Shown here: positions 7,221 through 17,832 of the stretch, piece by piece
How positions within the stretch are numbered: position 1 is the first letter of the stretch
Layout: every line of letters begins with the position of its first letter
IMG/VR virus record: IMGVR_UViG_3300008108_000041
Location: 62,001-126,000 of that record
Strand: one strand, 5' to 3'
DNA from: a virus
DNA length: 64,000 bases
The notes under the pieces: model-generated
What the model saw: only the letters and a program-made list of their open reading frames with translations
Database searches by the model: none
What the model was told of the DNA's origin: nothing
Translations under genes and position numbers: made by a program

Positions 7221-8735
7221 ATGACTACCTACAATCGTGTCGCAGGCAATTTGGTATTCCAATCCGTAGGAAATACCGACACAGTAACTTTTGAAGGCTT
7301 GACAGCCAATGCAGCCACGGTTGTGATCAACGGTAACCTTTCAGTGACTGGCAATGCCGCACTCACAGGTAATATTTCTGGCGATAATATCTTTAACGGA
7401 ACCACCAGTATTGCTATTCCCACTGCCAGTGGCAATGCAGTAATTTCAGTAGGTGGTGTGTCCAATGTGGCAGTTTGGTCAACCACTGGTGTGGTTATCA
7501 CAGGAACAGAATCTGTGACTGGCAATGTCACAGGCGGTAACGTATTAACTGCTGGATTGATTTCAGCAACAGGCAATGTCAGTGGTGGAAATATTGTTGC
7601 ATCAAGCAATATTATTTTAAGTTATACTTCAGGTGCAACTACAGACAGAATTCTGCGTTTTTCTGATGCAAATACTGCTATTACCACAGTTGGTGCCAAC
7701 ATTGGAGCAATTGAATGGTTTACATCTGATGCAGCACCAGGATCTAGAGTTACCGCTGCCATCAGAGCTGTGTACTCCGACTCTCTTGGCAATGCCAATA
7801 TTTTAATTCAAACAGCCAACACCACAGCAGCCACTCGTATTGCTATCATTGGAGCATCTGGCAACGTTGGTATTGCCAACACTGCACCATTGCACACATT
7901 TGCAGTTAGTGGCACCATGTACGGATCCAGCACATTGACCATAGTTGGCAACATAGATGGCGGCAATCTAAGCACAGCCGGGTTGGTAACAGCCACGGGC
8001 AATGTAACTGGTGGTAATGTGGCCACAGCTGGATTGATAACAGCTACAGGTAACATCACCGGCGGCAATTTGATCAGTGTTGGTGCAATTGGCGCAGGAG
8101 CCGGCGGCATCAGCACAACTGGCAACGTTACAGGTGGTAATTTGGTCAGCCAAGGTGTTATCACATCAACTGGTAACATTACCAGCGGCAACGTGTTTAT
8201 TGGTACCACAGCCAGCTTGACAGCCAATGTCAATGCTGGAAACGCAGTTATCACATCAAATGTTTCTGGCGCCAACGTCAGTATTGGAACCCTGCTGACT
8301 GGTAACGGTATTGGAGTACCAAATTTTGTTGTGCAATCTAGCGATGCTCCAATTTCTTCAGCTACCCCGGCCAACATTGGAACATTGACATTTACAGCCG
8401 CTGCTAACAATCGATATTCTTTTGTGAGTTATGTTACACTGGTCCCAGACGGATCAATGACCATTTCTCCAAGCGTTAATTTTTCATCAGGCACCTGTAA
8501 CTTCACTACAGAAACTCAAACCACTGGTACGTCTGCATTTGCCACAGCTACAAAAACCACAAGTGATGACGTGGCAACCACTTATGCCAGCACCGGCACC
8601 GTTGCTAGAACACTGAGAATTTCGGGTACTTTCTTCAACACAGTAGATACCGCAGTGACCTTGAGATTGCAAAATTCCACCGGTATAATAACCGCTAAAA
8701 CAGGTTCTTACCTTACTTTCACCAAAGTTGCCTAA
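7221..8735 (+). CDS. Repeat-shaft fibre protein with a distinct C-terminal tip
   Basis: A 504-residue protein. The N-terminal head is TTYNRVAGNLVFQSVGNTDTVTFEG. Residues about 75-370 hold the GNVTGGN-type repeat (TAGLISATGNVSGGN and variants) interrupted at about 130-235 by a non-repetitive domain. The last 140 residues are a beta-rich, Ser/Thr-rich domain without repeats, ending TGSYLTFTKVA, probably the receptor-facing tip. No chaperone or enzyme motif is visible. It is the first of a series of shaft proteins sharing one repeat vocabulary but carrying different ends, which suggests alternative or layered fibres on one virion. Confidence 0.65.
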   Translation: MTTYNRVAGNLVFQSVGNTDTVTFEGLTANAATVVINGNLSVTGNAALTGNISGDNIFNGTTSIAIPTASGNAVISVGGVSNVAVWSTTGVVITGTESVTGNVTGGNVLTAGLISATGNVSGGNIVASSNIILSYTSGATTDRILRFSDANTAITTVGANIGAIEWFTSDAAPGSRVTAAIRAVYSDSLGNANILIQTANTTAATRIAIIGASGNVGIANTAPLHTFAVSGTMYGSSTLTIVGNIDGGNLSTAGLVTATGNVTGGNVATAGLITATGNITGGNLISVGAIGAGAGGISTTGNVTGGNLVSQGVITSTGNITSGNVFIGTTASLTANVNAGNAVITSNVSGANVSIGTLLTGNGIGVPNFVVQSSDAPISSATPANIGTLTFTAAANNRYSFVSYVTLVPDGSMTISPSVNFSSGTCNFTTETQTTGTSAFATATKTTSDDVATTYASTGTVARTLRISGTFFNTVDTAVTLRLQNSTGIITAKTGSYLTFTKVA

Positions 8736-8755
8736 AACGGTAAACTGGGTCTTAT

Positions 8756-8763
8756 GGTAAATA
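8756..8763 (+). promoter_or_regulatory. Late promoter-like motif before the fibre gene at 8786
   Basis: GGTAAATA keeps the TAAATA core and lies 22 bases before the ATG; GAGG between may serve as ribosome site. Confidence 0.4.
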
Positions 8764-8785
8764 CACCAGAGGATCCTGTAAACCT

Positions 8786-9487
8786 ATGGCACAACAAATA
8801 ATTGACACCGGCGCCGCGGCCAATGATGGCACGGGCGAGCCGTTGCGTGATGCATTCGATGCTGTAAATGACAATTTTACAGAAATTTATGCCGCAGGTC
8901 CTGTTGGCAGCAATGTTGTTATTGCCAACAATGTAATTTCTGTCAACGGTCTTAATTCCAATTTGGTGCTGGCTGCCAATGGTATTGGAAACATTCAGGC
9001 CAATAGTTCCATCATGCCTTCAATTGATGCTGTGTATGACATAGGATCGCCAACCAAACGAATTGACACAGTTTATGCTTCGTATTTTGTGGGCAACGGC
9101 AGCCTGCTTACAGGTATTGCTGGTGGATCTGGCAACGGCACAGCCATTGCTAACGGCACATCAAATGTAGCTGTTCGCAGTTCAGGTGGTAATGTCACAA
9201 TTGGCATTGGCGGAACTGGCAATGTGGCTGTGTTTTACAACAACGGCCTCACTCTCAGCGGCAACCTACAAGCTGCAAATATTTTCAGCACTGGCTTGGT
9301 CAGTGCTTCGGGCAACGTTACTGGCGGCAATATCAATGCCACTGGCAATATTTACATTGGTAACACTGTTTTTACTAGAACACTAACTGTGGGCACTAGA
9401 ACCACTCCGGTATCCGTACCATTGTCCAGTAACAACAGTTTTAATGTTTTGACTCGCACCGGCAACGTGGTTGTGTATACCACATAA
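8786..9487 (+). CDS. Short fibre-like structural protein
   Basis: A 233-residue protein whose head (QQIIDTGAAANDGTGEPLRDAFDAVNDNFTEIYA, residues 2-36) is the attachment motif common at the start of many phage fibre proteins. Residues about 45-90 contain GNIQANSSIMPSIDAVYDIGSPTKRIDTVYA, a folded spacer typical of phage fibres that ends in peptidase or adhesin domains. Then come one GNGSLLTGI module and two GNVTGGN repeats, and a short C-terminal strand region ending VVVYTT. Small size suggests a short fibre or an adaptor between the baseplate and a longer fibre. Confidence 0.6.
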   Translation: MAQQIIDTGAAANDGTGEPLRDAFDAVNDNFTEIYAAGPVGSNVVIANNVISVNGLNSNLVLAANGIGNIQANSSIMPSIDAVYDIGSPTKRIDTVYASYFVGNGSLLTGIAGGSGNGTAIANGTSNVAVRSSGGNVTIGIGGTGNVAVFYNNGLTLSGNLQAANIFSTGLVSASGNVTGGNINATGNIYIGNTVFTRTLTVGTRTTPVSVPLSSNNSFNVLTRTGNVVVYTT

Positions 9488-9509
9488 ATGATAAAATTGG
9501 ATTAAGATA

Positions 9510-11096
9510 ATGGCAAACAAGATTCCGTTAGTAGTAAACACAGGTAGCGCACAGATTCAAGAGCTGGCCAGTGGCGATAATTTGCTGTTGACCAACAATG
9601 ATATTTTGGGTGTAGGCAGTATCACTGCTGCCAATAACATTGTTGCTAGTGGCAATGTTTACGGTACGTATTTTATTGGTAACGGTTCACAGTTAACTGG
9701 GCTTGCCACCGGCAATTCAACTGCTATTGAAAGTGGAACATCTAACGTTGCTGTTGTAAGTTCAGGCGGCAATGTCACTGTTGGTATTGCTGGCACCGGT
9801 AATGTGGTTGTGGTTGGAACCAACACAGTCACAGTCAAAGCCAATATTCTTCCTGCTGCCAATCTAACCTACAGCCTTGGCAGCCCAACAGCACAGTTCA
9901 ACGATCTTTATCTTTCCAACAGCACTATTTTCCTAGGCAATGCCACAATCAGTGCCAACTCAACTGCTGTTATAATGACCAACGAAAGTGGTCAACAAAC
10001 TGTAATCAGCGGTGGCGGTACGCTCACAAGTTATGGCAATGCCAATGTGGCATCTTATCTTGCCAGTGGCGCAGACACTAGCAACATTATCACTACTGGC
10101 AATGTTCAGGGCACTTATGTTTTAGGTAATGGTTCACAACTGACTGGCTTGCCTGCAACATACGGCAATGCCAATGTTGTGGCTAATTTGGCTGCACTAG
10201 GCACCAACCCAATATCAACTACTGGTAACATCACTGCTGGATATGTGTTTGGTAATGGTAGCCAACTGACTGGCTTGCCTGCAACATACGGCAATTCAAA
10301 CGTTGCTGCATACCTGCCAACCTACACTGGTAACCTAGGTGGCGGCAACGTTGGAGTGAGTGGAGCAGTAACTGCTGCCACAGTTAGTACTTCAGGCAAC
10401 ATCACCGGCAGTTATATATTAGGTAATGGTAGTCAACTGACTGGCTTGCCAGCAACATATTCAAACGCTAATGTTCAGGCATATTTGCCAACCTACTCGG
10501 GCAACATTGGCGCACTACTTGCCAACGGCAACATACAAGTTGTCAACGGTATTTTCATTGGTAACGGTGCTGGACTTACTGGCGTTACTGCCAGCTCAAA
10601 TGTTGGATCAGCAAGCAAACTTTCAAACGGCACAACAGAATTTAATATTCCTGTGGCCAACGGCAACGTGGTTGGTAACATTGGTGGCGTGACCAACGTT
10701 TATACTTTTGCCTCAACAGGAATGAGTGTTGCTGGTAACGTAACAGCAAACTACTTTATTGGTAATGGTAGTCAACTGACCGGTTTACCTGCCAGCTATG
10801 CAGATTCAAATGTTACAACATTATTGGCCGCGTTAGGGTCAAATGTTATTAGCGGAACAGGCAACATAACAACCACTGCCAACATCAGTGGCGGCAATGT
10901 TGCCGGTACATTGAGCACAGCCGCACAACCTAATATCACAAGTGTTGGTACACTCGGATCATTGAGTGTAACTGCCAATATTGATGGTGGCAACTTACGC
11001 ACTGTTGGACTGATATCAGCAACTGGCAATGTGTCAGGTGGTAATTTAAATGCCACAGGATTGAGCTTGAGCAGCCAATATTACAACTACTGCTAA
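9510..11096 (+). pseudogene. Upstream part of a giant repeat-shaft fibre gene, cut by a frame break
   Basis: A 528-residue open frame. The head IPLVVNTGSAQIQELASGDNLLL is shared with the mini protein at 4248. The shaft carries about seven modules with GNGSQLTGLPA followed by TYGNANV-type linkers. The frame ends abruptly after the standard repeat NATGLSLS with the non-repeat tail SQYYNYC and a stop. In the +1 frame the expected continuation (AANITTTANISG) begins at 11071 and runs on without stop into the huge downstream frame. Compared with intact copies of the same module (for example 11391-11470), 29 bases are missing here. The two frames are therefore most simply one gene of about 2,780 residues that is broken or misassembled. 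If real, this piece might still be made as a truncated fibre. Confidence 0.6.
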
Positions 11097-14000
11097 CATT
11101 TCAGGCAACTACATTTTAGGTAATGGCTCACAACTCACAGGGGTCAATTCCGTAACTGTTGATGTAACAGACACAAACGGCCTAACAACCATTTACTACC
11201 CTACGTTTGTAGAGAATCGCACCACAGCTCAGATAGCACGGGCGGATGTGGATCTCACCTACCGGACTGATGATAACCTATTGACCGTGGGCAATGTTTC
11301 AGTCACTGGCAACATAGATGGCGGTAATCTACGCACAGCAGGGCAGGTTACAGCTACTGGTAACGTCACTGGTGGTAACTTGAATGCCACAGGCTTGAGC
11401 CTAAGTGGCAACGTTGTCAGTGCATTAGTGTCTGCGGCAAATATAACAACCACAGCCAACATCAGTGGCGGATACATTTTAGGTAATGGCAGTGCGTTGA
11501 CTGGCTTGCCAGCAGGATATGCCAACTCAGATGTTTCAACATACTTGGCCAGTGGTACTGAAACTGCTAATATTATCACAACTGCCAATGTCAGTGGCGG
11601 AAATTTAGTTTCAACTGGTTTGGTCAGCGTTGCTGGCAACGTTATTGCTAACAACATTAATACAACTCAAAGCGTAACTGGCACAGTAATCAGTGCTTCG
11701 GGCAACATCACAGGTGGGAATGTAAACACAGGCGGCCAAGTGGTTGCTACTGCTAATGTGTCAGGTGGCAATTTAACCACAGCAGGACAAGTAAGCGCAA
11801 CAGGCAATATTACTTCAGCAGCCAATGTGTCAGGTGGAAACTTGACCACAGGTGGTCTGATTAGTGCAACTGGTAACATCACCGGTGGTAATATCTTAGG
11901 TGGTGCTAATGTTAATGCAACCACTCACACAGGTACTACAGTATCAGTAACTGCCAACGTAACTGGTGGAAACTTGACCACAGCAGGATTGATCACTGCT
12001 ACAGGCAACATTGACGGCGCAAACATACGCACTCAAGGTACAGTAAGTGCCGCAGGTAATATTATCACTACAGGTTACTTTGTGGGTAACTTTGCCGGCA
12101 ACATTACTGGTAACTTAACTGTTCCTGGTTCAAACACACAAGTGCTTTACAACGCCAATGGCAATGCTGGCGCAGTAGCAGGATTTACATATAACACAGA
12201 CTCCAACACAATGACTGTGTTGGGAGTTGTATCTGCACAAGGAAATGTGATAGCTGGCAACGTGACCACAGTTGGTCAAGTCAGTGCCACAGGCAACGTG
12301 ACTGGCAATTACTTTGTTGGTAATGGTGCATTGTTGACAGGCGTTGCAACAGGTACACCCACACAAATTGTCAGCGGAACATCAAATGTTTCTATTGTAA
12401 GCTCAGGTGGCAACGTAGCAGTTGGGGTTGGCGGAACTGCCAATGTGGCGGTATATGCTGCAACTGGCGAATATGTTACTGGCTTGATCAGTGCTACAGG
12501 CAATGTGTCAGGTGGTAATTTGACCACAGCAGGACAAGTTGTTGCTACAGCCAACGTGTCAGGTGGTAATTTGACCACAGCTGGCGAAGTAAGTGCTACA
12601 GGCAATGTAACTGGTGGCAACATCATGGGTGGCGCTAACGTTAACGCCACAACTCACACAGGTACCACAGTCAGTGTAACTGCCAACGTGTCAGGTGGCA
12701 ATCTAACTACAGCAGGTCAAATAAGTGCTACTGGTAACATTACTGGTGGTAACTTGAATATTGCTGGCAATATTGTAGACACTGGTGCTTTAACAATTAT
12801 TACAGGTAGCAACGGCAACATTGCGTTGGCACCAAATGGTACAGGTATAGTCACAGCGTCTGGCGCATTTAGTGCTGTTGGCAACATCACTGGTGGTAAT
12901 ATTTTAGGTGGTGCTAATGTCAACGCAACTACCCACACAGGTACTACAGTATCAGTAACTGCCAACGTGACTGGTGGCAATCTAACCACAGCAGGACAAG
13001 TAAGTGCTACTGGCAACATCACTGGTGGCAATATCTTAGGTGGTGCTAACGTTAATGCAACCACTCACACAGGTACTACAGTCTCGGTAACTGGCAACAT
13101 CACTGGTGGCAATATCTTAGGTGGCGCCAATGTCAACGCAACCACTCACACAGGTACCACAGTATCAGTAACTGCCAACGTAACTGGTGGTAATTTGGTA
13201 ACAGCTGGTACGGCCAACGTAGCAAGCATAGTCACAAGCGGCACTGCAATTGTAACTGGTAACGTAACTGGTGGCAATTTGTTGACTGCTGGCGTAGTTT
13301 CTGCAACTGGTAACGTCACAGGTGGCAACATTGTTACCACAGGCGCTGGCGGCAACATTACTGGTGCCAACGTTATCACAGCAACAACATTGAGTGCAAC
13401 TGGTGTTGTTGTTGCAACAGGCAATGTCAGCGGTGGCAATTTGACCACAGTTGGCAATGTCAGCGCATCAGGTAACGTAGCTGGTAATTACATTTTGGGT
13501 AACGGTGCATTGCTGTCAGGCATTGCAGCCGGTACTCCTACAAAGATTGCTAACGGTACTACAGAAGCCAATATTGGTGTCACTGGTGGTAACGCCAACA
13601 TTTCTGTTGGTGGTATTGCCAATGTGGCAGTGTTTGCCAATACTGGTGCGTTTGTAACTGGACTGATCAGTGCTACTGGTAATGTAACCGGTGGCAATTT
13701 GGTAACTATTGGAACTGGTAACATAGCTGCATTGGTAGTTTCTACTACAGCCAATATTACAGGTAACGTAACTGGTGGTAATTTATTAACTGCTGGATTG
13801 ATTTCTGCAACTGGCAACATCACTGGCGGCAATTTGAATGCTACCGGCTTGAGTCTAAGTGGCAATGTTGTAAGTGCATTGACCAGCGCGGCAAATATCA
13901 CAACCACTGCCAACATCAGCGGTGGATACGTGTTAGGCAATGGTGCTCTGTTAACTGGCGTTGTGGCCACCAGCATTGGTACACTGCCAAGTGTGAGTGT

Positions 14001-17000
14001 AACTGGCAATACTGTAACTGGCAACTTGAATGCATTGGAACAAGTTAGTGCCGTGGGCAACATCACCGGTGGCAACATTTTGTTTGGCACATTCAAATTA
14101 CTTGGTAATGGTGATGCACAAGTTGGTAATTTAACAGTTACTAATGGCCCAGGTACTGGCAACATTGTTGCTGGTAGCATCATAAGTGCCACAGGTAATA
14201 TATTAAGCGGTAGTAATATCATTGCAACTGCCAATGTCACTGGCGGCAATATTACCACTGCTGGATTGATTTCTGCAACTGGCAACATCACCGGCGGTAA
14301 CATATTGGGCGGCGGAGTTGGTACTCAAATCAGCACAGGCGGCAATGTTAATGGCGCGGCGTTCAATGGTAATGTATATTTTGGCACTGGTATAGTAACA
14401 GGCACTGGTAACATCACCGGCGGCAATATTGCAGTTTCGGGTGTGTTGTTGTCTACTAATACAGTTTCAGCAACTGGTAATATCACTGGCGGCAATATTG
14501 GAACAGCTGGAAATATCACTAGCACAAACACTGTTATTGCTGAAAATATCATAGTTGGACCAGGCATCACCGGTGGTAACATCAGTGCACTGGCCAATAT
14601 CACAGGTGGCAATTTGCTCACAGGTGGTATAGTAACTGCTACAGGCAATGTAACTGGTGGCAATTTGGTCACAGGTGGATTGATCAGTGCCGCAGCCAAC
14701 GTCATTGGCGGTAATTTAATCACAGTTGGAACAGTCAACGGCGCCACACTTAACATCACTGGTAATGCAGTTGTGGGTGGTGACTTGACTGTTGATGGCA
14801 ATGTTATCTACATTAACATCACAGACTTAAATGTTCAAGATCCAATTATTGGATTAGGCCGTGGTGCCAACAACACACCTCTTACAGTCAACGATAACAA
14901 AGATCGTGGCGAACAAATGTGGTATTATACCACTGCTGAGAATTCAGCGTTTATTGGTTATCAAAACTCCACAGGCAATTTGATTGCAGCCAGCAACGTA
15001 AGCATTGCTAACGAAATTGTCACAGTCAACAGCTACGGTACATTTGTGGTTGGTGCATTGGCAGCAGCATCTGTAACTTCTACTGCTACCATAGCAGCCG
15101 GCAACGTGACCACAGCAGGATTGATCAGTGCCGCAGGCAATGTCACAGGTGGTAATGTTAGAACTGTTGGACAAGTTAGTGCCACAGGCAACATCACTGG
15201 TGGCAATGTTGGTACTGGTATCTTAACAGCAACCACAGTTAGCGCAACAGCCAATATCACTGGTGGTAATATTCTTACTGGCGGAGCAATTAGTGCAACT
15301 GGTTTGATTGTAGCAACTGGCAATATCACCGGCGGAAATATTGACACCACAGGAACAATCAGTGCATCTGGACTGAATGTAACTGCTAACACAGCCACTG
15401 GAAATTTAACCACAGCGGGCATAGTAAGTGCAACTGGCAACATCACTGGTGGCAACATCACTGGTGGTATTTTGTCAGCCACAGGCAACGTAGTTGGTGG
15501 AAATGTATCAACTGCAGGTTTGATCCTGGCAACTGGCAACATCACAGGCGGTAATTTGAATGCCGCAGGATTGAGTTTGAGTGGTAATGTTCAGAGTGCA
15601 TTGAACTCTACTTCTAACGTCACAACCACAGGCAACATCAGTGCCGGCTACTATGCTGGTAATGGTAGTTTGTTAACTGGCGTGGTTGCCACTGCAATTG
15701 GTACTTTACCTAGCTTGAGTGTAACTGGTAACGTTGATAGTGGAAATCTACGCACAGCAGGGTTAGTTTCAGCCACAGGCAACATTGACGGTGGCAACTT
15801 GCTGACAGGTGGCACAATCACAGCCACAGGCAACATTTTTGGTGGTAATCTGCAAGGTGCATTGATTTCTGCCACAACAGCAATATCAGCTACTGGCAAC
15901 GTGATTGGTGGCAACATTGTCACAGGTGGATTGATCACAGCCACAGGCAACATTGTTTCTACTGCCAACGTTGCAGGTGGTAATGTGGTTGCTACCACTT
16001 TGGTACAAGGTGCTGGACTTAGTGCTACAGGCAACATTGATGGCGGCAACTTAACAGTTAGCGGTGGAGTAACAGCCACAGCCAATGTGTCAGGTGGCAA
16101 TTTGGTCACTGGTGGTTTGGCTGCAATCACTGGCAACGTAACTGGTGGCAATTTACGCACAGTTGGTTTGGTAACAGCAACTGGTAATGTCACTGGCGGC
16201 AATATCACAACAGCTGGTGAAGTAAGTGCAACAGGTAATGTAACTGGTGGCAATGTCAACGGCAGTATTGTTAGTGCAACAACCAATGTCACAGCAGGCG
16301 GCACAGTAAGTGCGCAAGGTAATGTAACTGGCGGTAATATTGTTACTGGTGGATTGATCACTGCTACTGGTACTATCACTTCTGCTGCTAACGTAGCAGG
16401 TGGAAACTTAACAACTGGTGGTGCTGTTAGCGCAGCTGGTAATATCACAGCCGCAGCCAACATTGCTGGTGGCAATATTTCAACTGCTGGGTTGATTGTA
16501 GCAACAGGTAACATCACAGCTATAGCTAACATTGCTGGCGGCAATATTTCAACAGGCAATGCAATTGCAGGTGGCAGCATATTATCAAGTACCACTCTCA
16601 GTGCAGTGGGCAATGTGATTGGTGGCAATATCAATACTGGCGGACAAGTTAGTGCTACTGGTGCCATTACAGGCGCAAATATTTCTGGTACAAATTATAC
16701 AGGTACCACACTCAGTGTTACAGGCAATATTGACGGCGGCAACATCAGAACAGTTGGTCAACTTTCAGCAACAGGTAACATCACTGGTGCAAATGTCATA
16801 GCAACCACATTTATTGGTAACTTGCAAGGTAATATCTCCCTAGCAGGCAGTAATACTCAAGTGTTGTTTAATGACGGCGGCATTGTTGGTGGTACTGCTG
16901 GCATGGTGTTTGACAAAACTACCAATGCACTCAGCATCACTGGCACATTTGCCACAAACGGTGTGGCAGCAGACATCAACGTTGGCGGCAGAATTTCAGT

Positions 17001-17829
17001 AGCTGGTAACATTTTGACTGGTACTGGCAACATCAGTGGCGGCAACGTTTTGAGTGGTGCTCAAATTAGCGGTATTGGTAACGTCACAGGCGGTAACATT
17101 GTCACAGGTGGATTGATAACTGCAACAGGTACAATCACTTCTGCTGCCAACGTTGTGGGCGGAAACATCACCACAGGTGGTCAAGTAAGTGCAACAGGTA
17201 ACATCACTGGCGGTAACATTATTACCGCAGGCGCAAGTGGTAACATCACTGGTGCCAATGTAATCTCGGCTACCACATTGAGTGCAACTGCCAACGTAAA
17301 TGGCGGCAATGTTATCAGTGTAGCATTGGTACAAGGTGCAACGGTCAGCGCAACTGGTAACGTGATTGGTGGCAATGTAACCACAGCAGGTTTAGTGTCA
17401 GCAACTGGCAATCTTGCTACTGGTGCCAACGTAGTAGCATCTGGATATGCTACCGTAACTGGCAATATCACAGGCGGCAATATTATCACTGCAGGAACAG
17501 CCACAGTAACTGGTAACATAACCAGTGGAAACATAGCAGCTACAAATCACACAGGAACCACAGTCAGTATCACTGGCAACGTGATTGGTGGCAACTTGAC
17601 CACAGGTGGATTAATAACTGCAACAGGCAATATAACTGGTGGCAATGTCAACGCCACAGGATTGAGCTTGAGTGGCAACGTGGTTTCTGCAATCACAATG
17701 ACTGCAAATATCACCACTACAGGCAATATTTCAGGTGGAAATATCTCAGCTACAGGTAACATAAATATTGCTGGACAGTTGGCGGCAACCATAGCAGACG
17801 CAACAGCATTGGCAATAGCATTAGGATAA
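11071..17829 (+). CDS. Downstream part of the giant repeat-shaft fibre gene
   Basis: The frame is open from 11071; the first possible start is a GTG at 11248 without a convincing ribosome site, giving 2,193 residues. The region before that GTG (VTVDVTDTNGLTTIYYP, FVENRTTAQIARADVDLTYR) is a fibre domain clearly meant to be translated, supporting fusion with the frame ending at 11096. The rest is over 100 imperfect copies of a short repeat of the form (G/A)N(I/V)xGGN(L/I)xTxGxxxAT, broken by GNGALLTGV modules and by one non-repeat domain at about 14815-15050. It ends LAATIADATALAIALG. A trimeric beta-helix shaft is inferred. Very low complexity at the protein and DNA level makes it a recombination hot spot. 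Confidence 0.6.
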   Translation, partial: AANITTTANISGNYILGNGSQLTGVNSVTVDVTDTNGLTTIYYPTFVENRTTAQIARADVDLTYRTDDNLLTVGNVSVTGNIDGGNLRTAGQVTATGNVTGGNLNATGLSLSGNVVSALVSAANITTTANISGGYILGNGSALTGLPAGYANSDVSTYLASGTETANIITTANVSGGNLVSTGLVSVAGNVIANNINTTQSVTGTVISASGNITGGNVNTGGQVVATANVSGGNLTTAGQVSATGNITSAANVSGGNLTTGGLISATGNITGGNILGGANVNATTHTGTTVSVTANVTGGNLTTAGLITATGNIDGANIRTQGTVSAAGNIITTGYFVGNFAGNITGNLTVPGSNTQVLYNANGNAGAVAGFTYNTDSNTMTVLGVVSAQGNVIAGNVTTVGQVSATGNVTGNYFVGNGALLTGVATGTPTQIVSGTSNVSIVSSGGNVAVGVGGTANVAVYAATGEYVTGLISATGNVSGGNLTTAGQVVATANVSGGNLTTAGEVSATGNVTGGNIMGGANVNATTHTGTTVSVTANVSGGNLTTAGQISATGNITGGNLNIAGNIVDTGALTIITGSNGNIALAPNGTGIVTASGAFSAVGNITGGNILGGANVNATTHTGTTVSVTANVTGGNLTTAGQVSATGNITGGNILGGANVNATTHTGTTVSVTGNITGGNILGGANVNATTHTGTTVSVTANVTGGNLVTAGTANVASIVTSGTAIVTGNVTGGNLLTAGVVSATGNVTGGNIVTTGAGGNITGANVITATTLSATGVVVATGNVSGGNLTTVGNVSASGNVAGNYILGNGALLSGIAAGTPTKIANGTTEANIGVTGGNANISVGGIANVAVFANTGAFVTGLISATGNVTGGNLVTIGTGNIAALVVSTTANITGNVTGGNLLTAGLISATGNITGGNLNATGLSLSGNVVSALTSAANITTTANISGGYVLGNGALLTGVVATSIGTLPSVSVTGNTVTGNLNALEQVSAVGNITGGNILFGTFKLLGNGDAQVGNLTVTNGPGTGNIVAGSIISATGNILSGSNIIATANVTGGNITTAGLISATGNITGGNILGGGVGTQISTGGNVNGAAFNGNVYFGTGIVTGTGNITGGNIAVSGVLLSTNTVSATGNITGGNIGTAGNITSTNTVIAENIIVGPGITGGNISALANITGGNLLTGGIVTATGNVTGGNLVTGGLISAAANVIGGNLITVGTVNGATLNITGNAVVGGDLTVDGNVIYINITDLNVQDPIIGLGRGANNTPLTVNDNKDRGEQMWYYTTAENSAFIGYQNSTGNLIAASNVSIANEIVTVNSYGTFVVGALAAASVTSTATIAAGNVTTAGLISAAGNVTGGNVRTVGQVSATGNITGGNVGTGILTATTVSATANITGGNILTGGAISATGLIVATGNITGGNIDTTGTISASGLNVTANTATGNLTTAGIVSATGNITGGNITGGILSATGNVVGGNVSTAGLILATGNITGGNLNAAGLSLSGNVQSALNSTSNVTTTGNISAGYYAGNGSLLTGVVATAIGTLPSLSVTGNVDSGNLRTAGLVSATGNIDGGNLLTGGTITATGNIFGGNLQGALISATTAISATGNVIGGNIVTGGLITATGNIVSTANVAGGNVVATTLVQGAGLSATGNIDGGNLTVSGGVTATANVSGGNLVTGGLAAITGNVTGGNLRTVGLVTATGNVTGGNITTAGEVSATGNVTGGNVNGSIVSATTNVTAGGTVSAQGNVTGGNIVTGGLITATGTITSAANVAGGNLTTGGAVSAAGNITAAANIAGGNISTAGLIVATGNITAIANIAGGNISTGNAIAGGSILSSTTLSAVGNVIGGNINTGGQVSATGAITGANISGTNYTGTTLSVTGNIDGGNIRTVGQLSATGNITGANVIATTFIGNLQGNISLAGSNTQVLFNDGGIVGGTAGMVFDKTTNALSITGTFATNGVAADINVGGRISVAGNILTGTGNISGGNVLSGAQISGIGNVTGGNIVTGGLITATGTITSAANVVGGNITTGGQVSATGNITGGNIITAGASGNITGANVISATTLSATANVNGGNVISVALVQGATVSATGNVIGGNVTTAGLVSATGNLATGANVVASGYATVTGNITGGNIITAGTATVTGNITSGNIAATNHTGTTVSITGNVIGGNLTTGGLITATGNITGGNVNATGLSLSGNVVSAITMTANITTTGNISGGNISATGNINIAGQLAATIADATALAIALG
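11876..13180 (+). repeat. Five near-identical 80-85-base copies within the giant fibre gene
   Basis: Copies encoding GGNILGGANVNATTHTG then TTVSVTANV (one with TGN) begin near 11876, 12605, 12883, 13015 and 13096. The last two are directly tandem. They differ at only a few, mostly third-codon, positions, whereas the surrounding repeats are much more diverged, pointing to recent duplication inside the gene. Confidence 0.8.
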
Positions 17830-17832
17830 AAA

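Noticed and set aside
9482-9509. CATAAATG and GATAAAAT before the fibre gene at 9510 as late promoter
   Set aside because: Neither keeps the TAAATA core; the ribosome site is also weak, so no call is made.
11071-11096. Programmed ribosomal frameshift at the fibre break
   Set aside because: The shift is explained by 29 missing bases compared with intact modules, there is no slippery run of the usual kind, and residues expected between the frames are absent.
11248-17829. Possible CRISPR array or satellite repeat because of dense short DNA repeats
   Set aside because: The repeats keep one reading frame, vary at third codon positions and encode a fibre shaft; there are no constant repeats with unique spacers.
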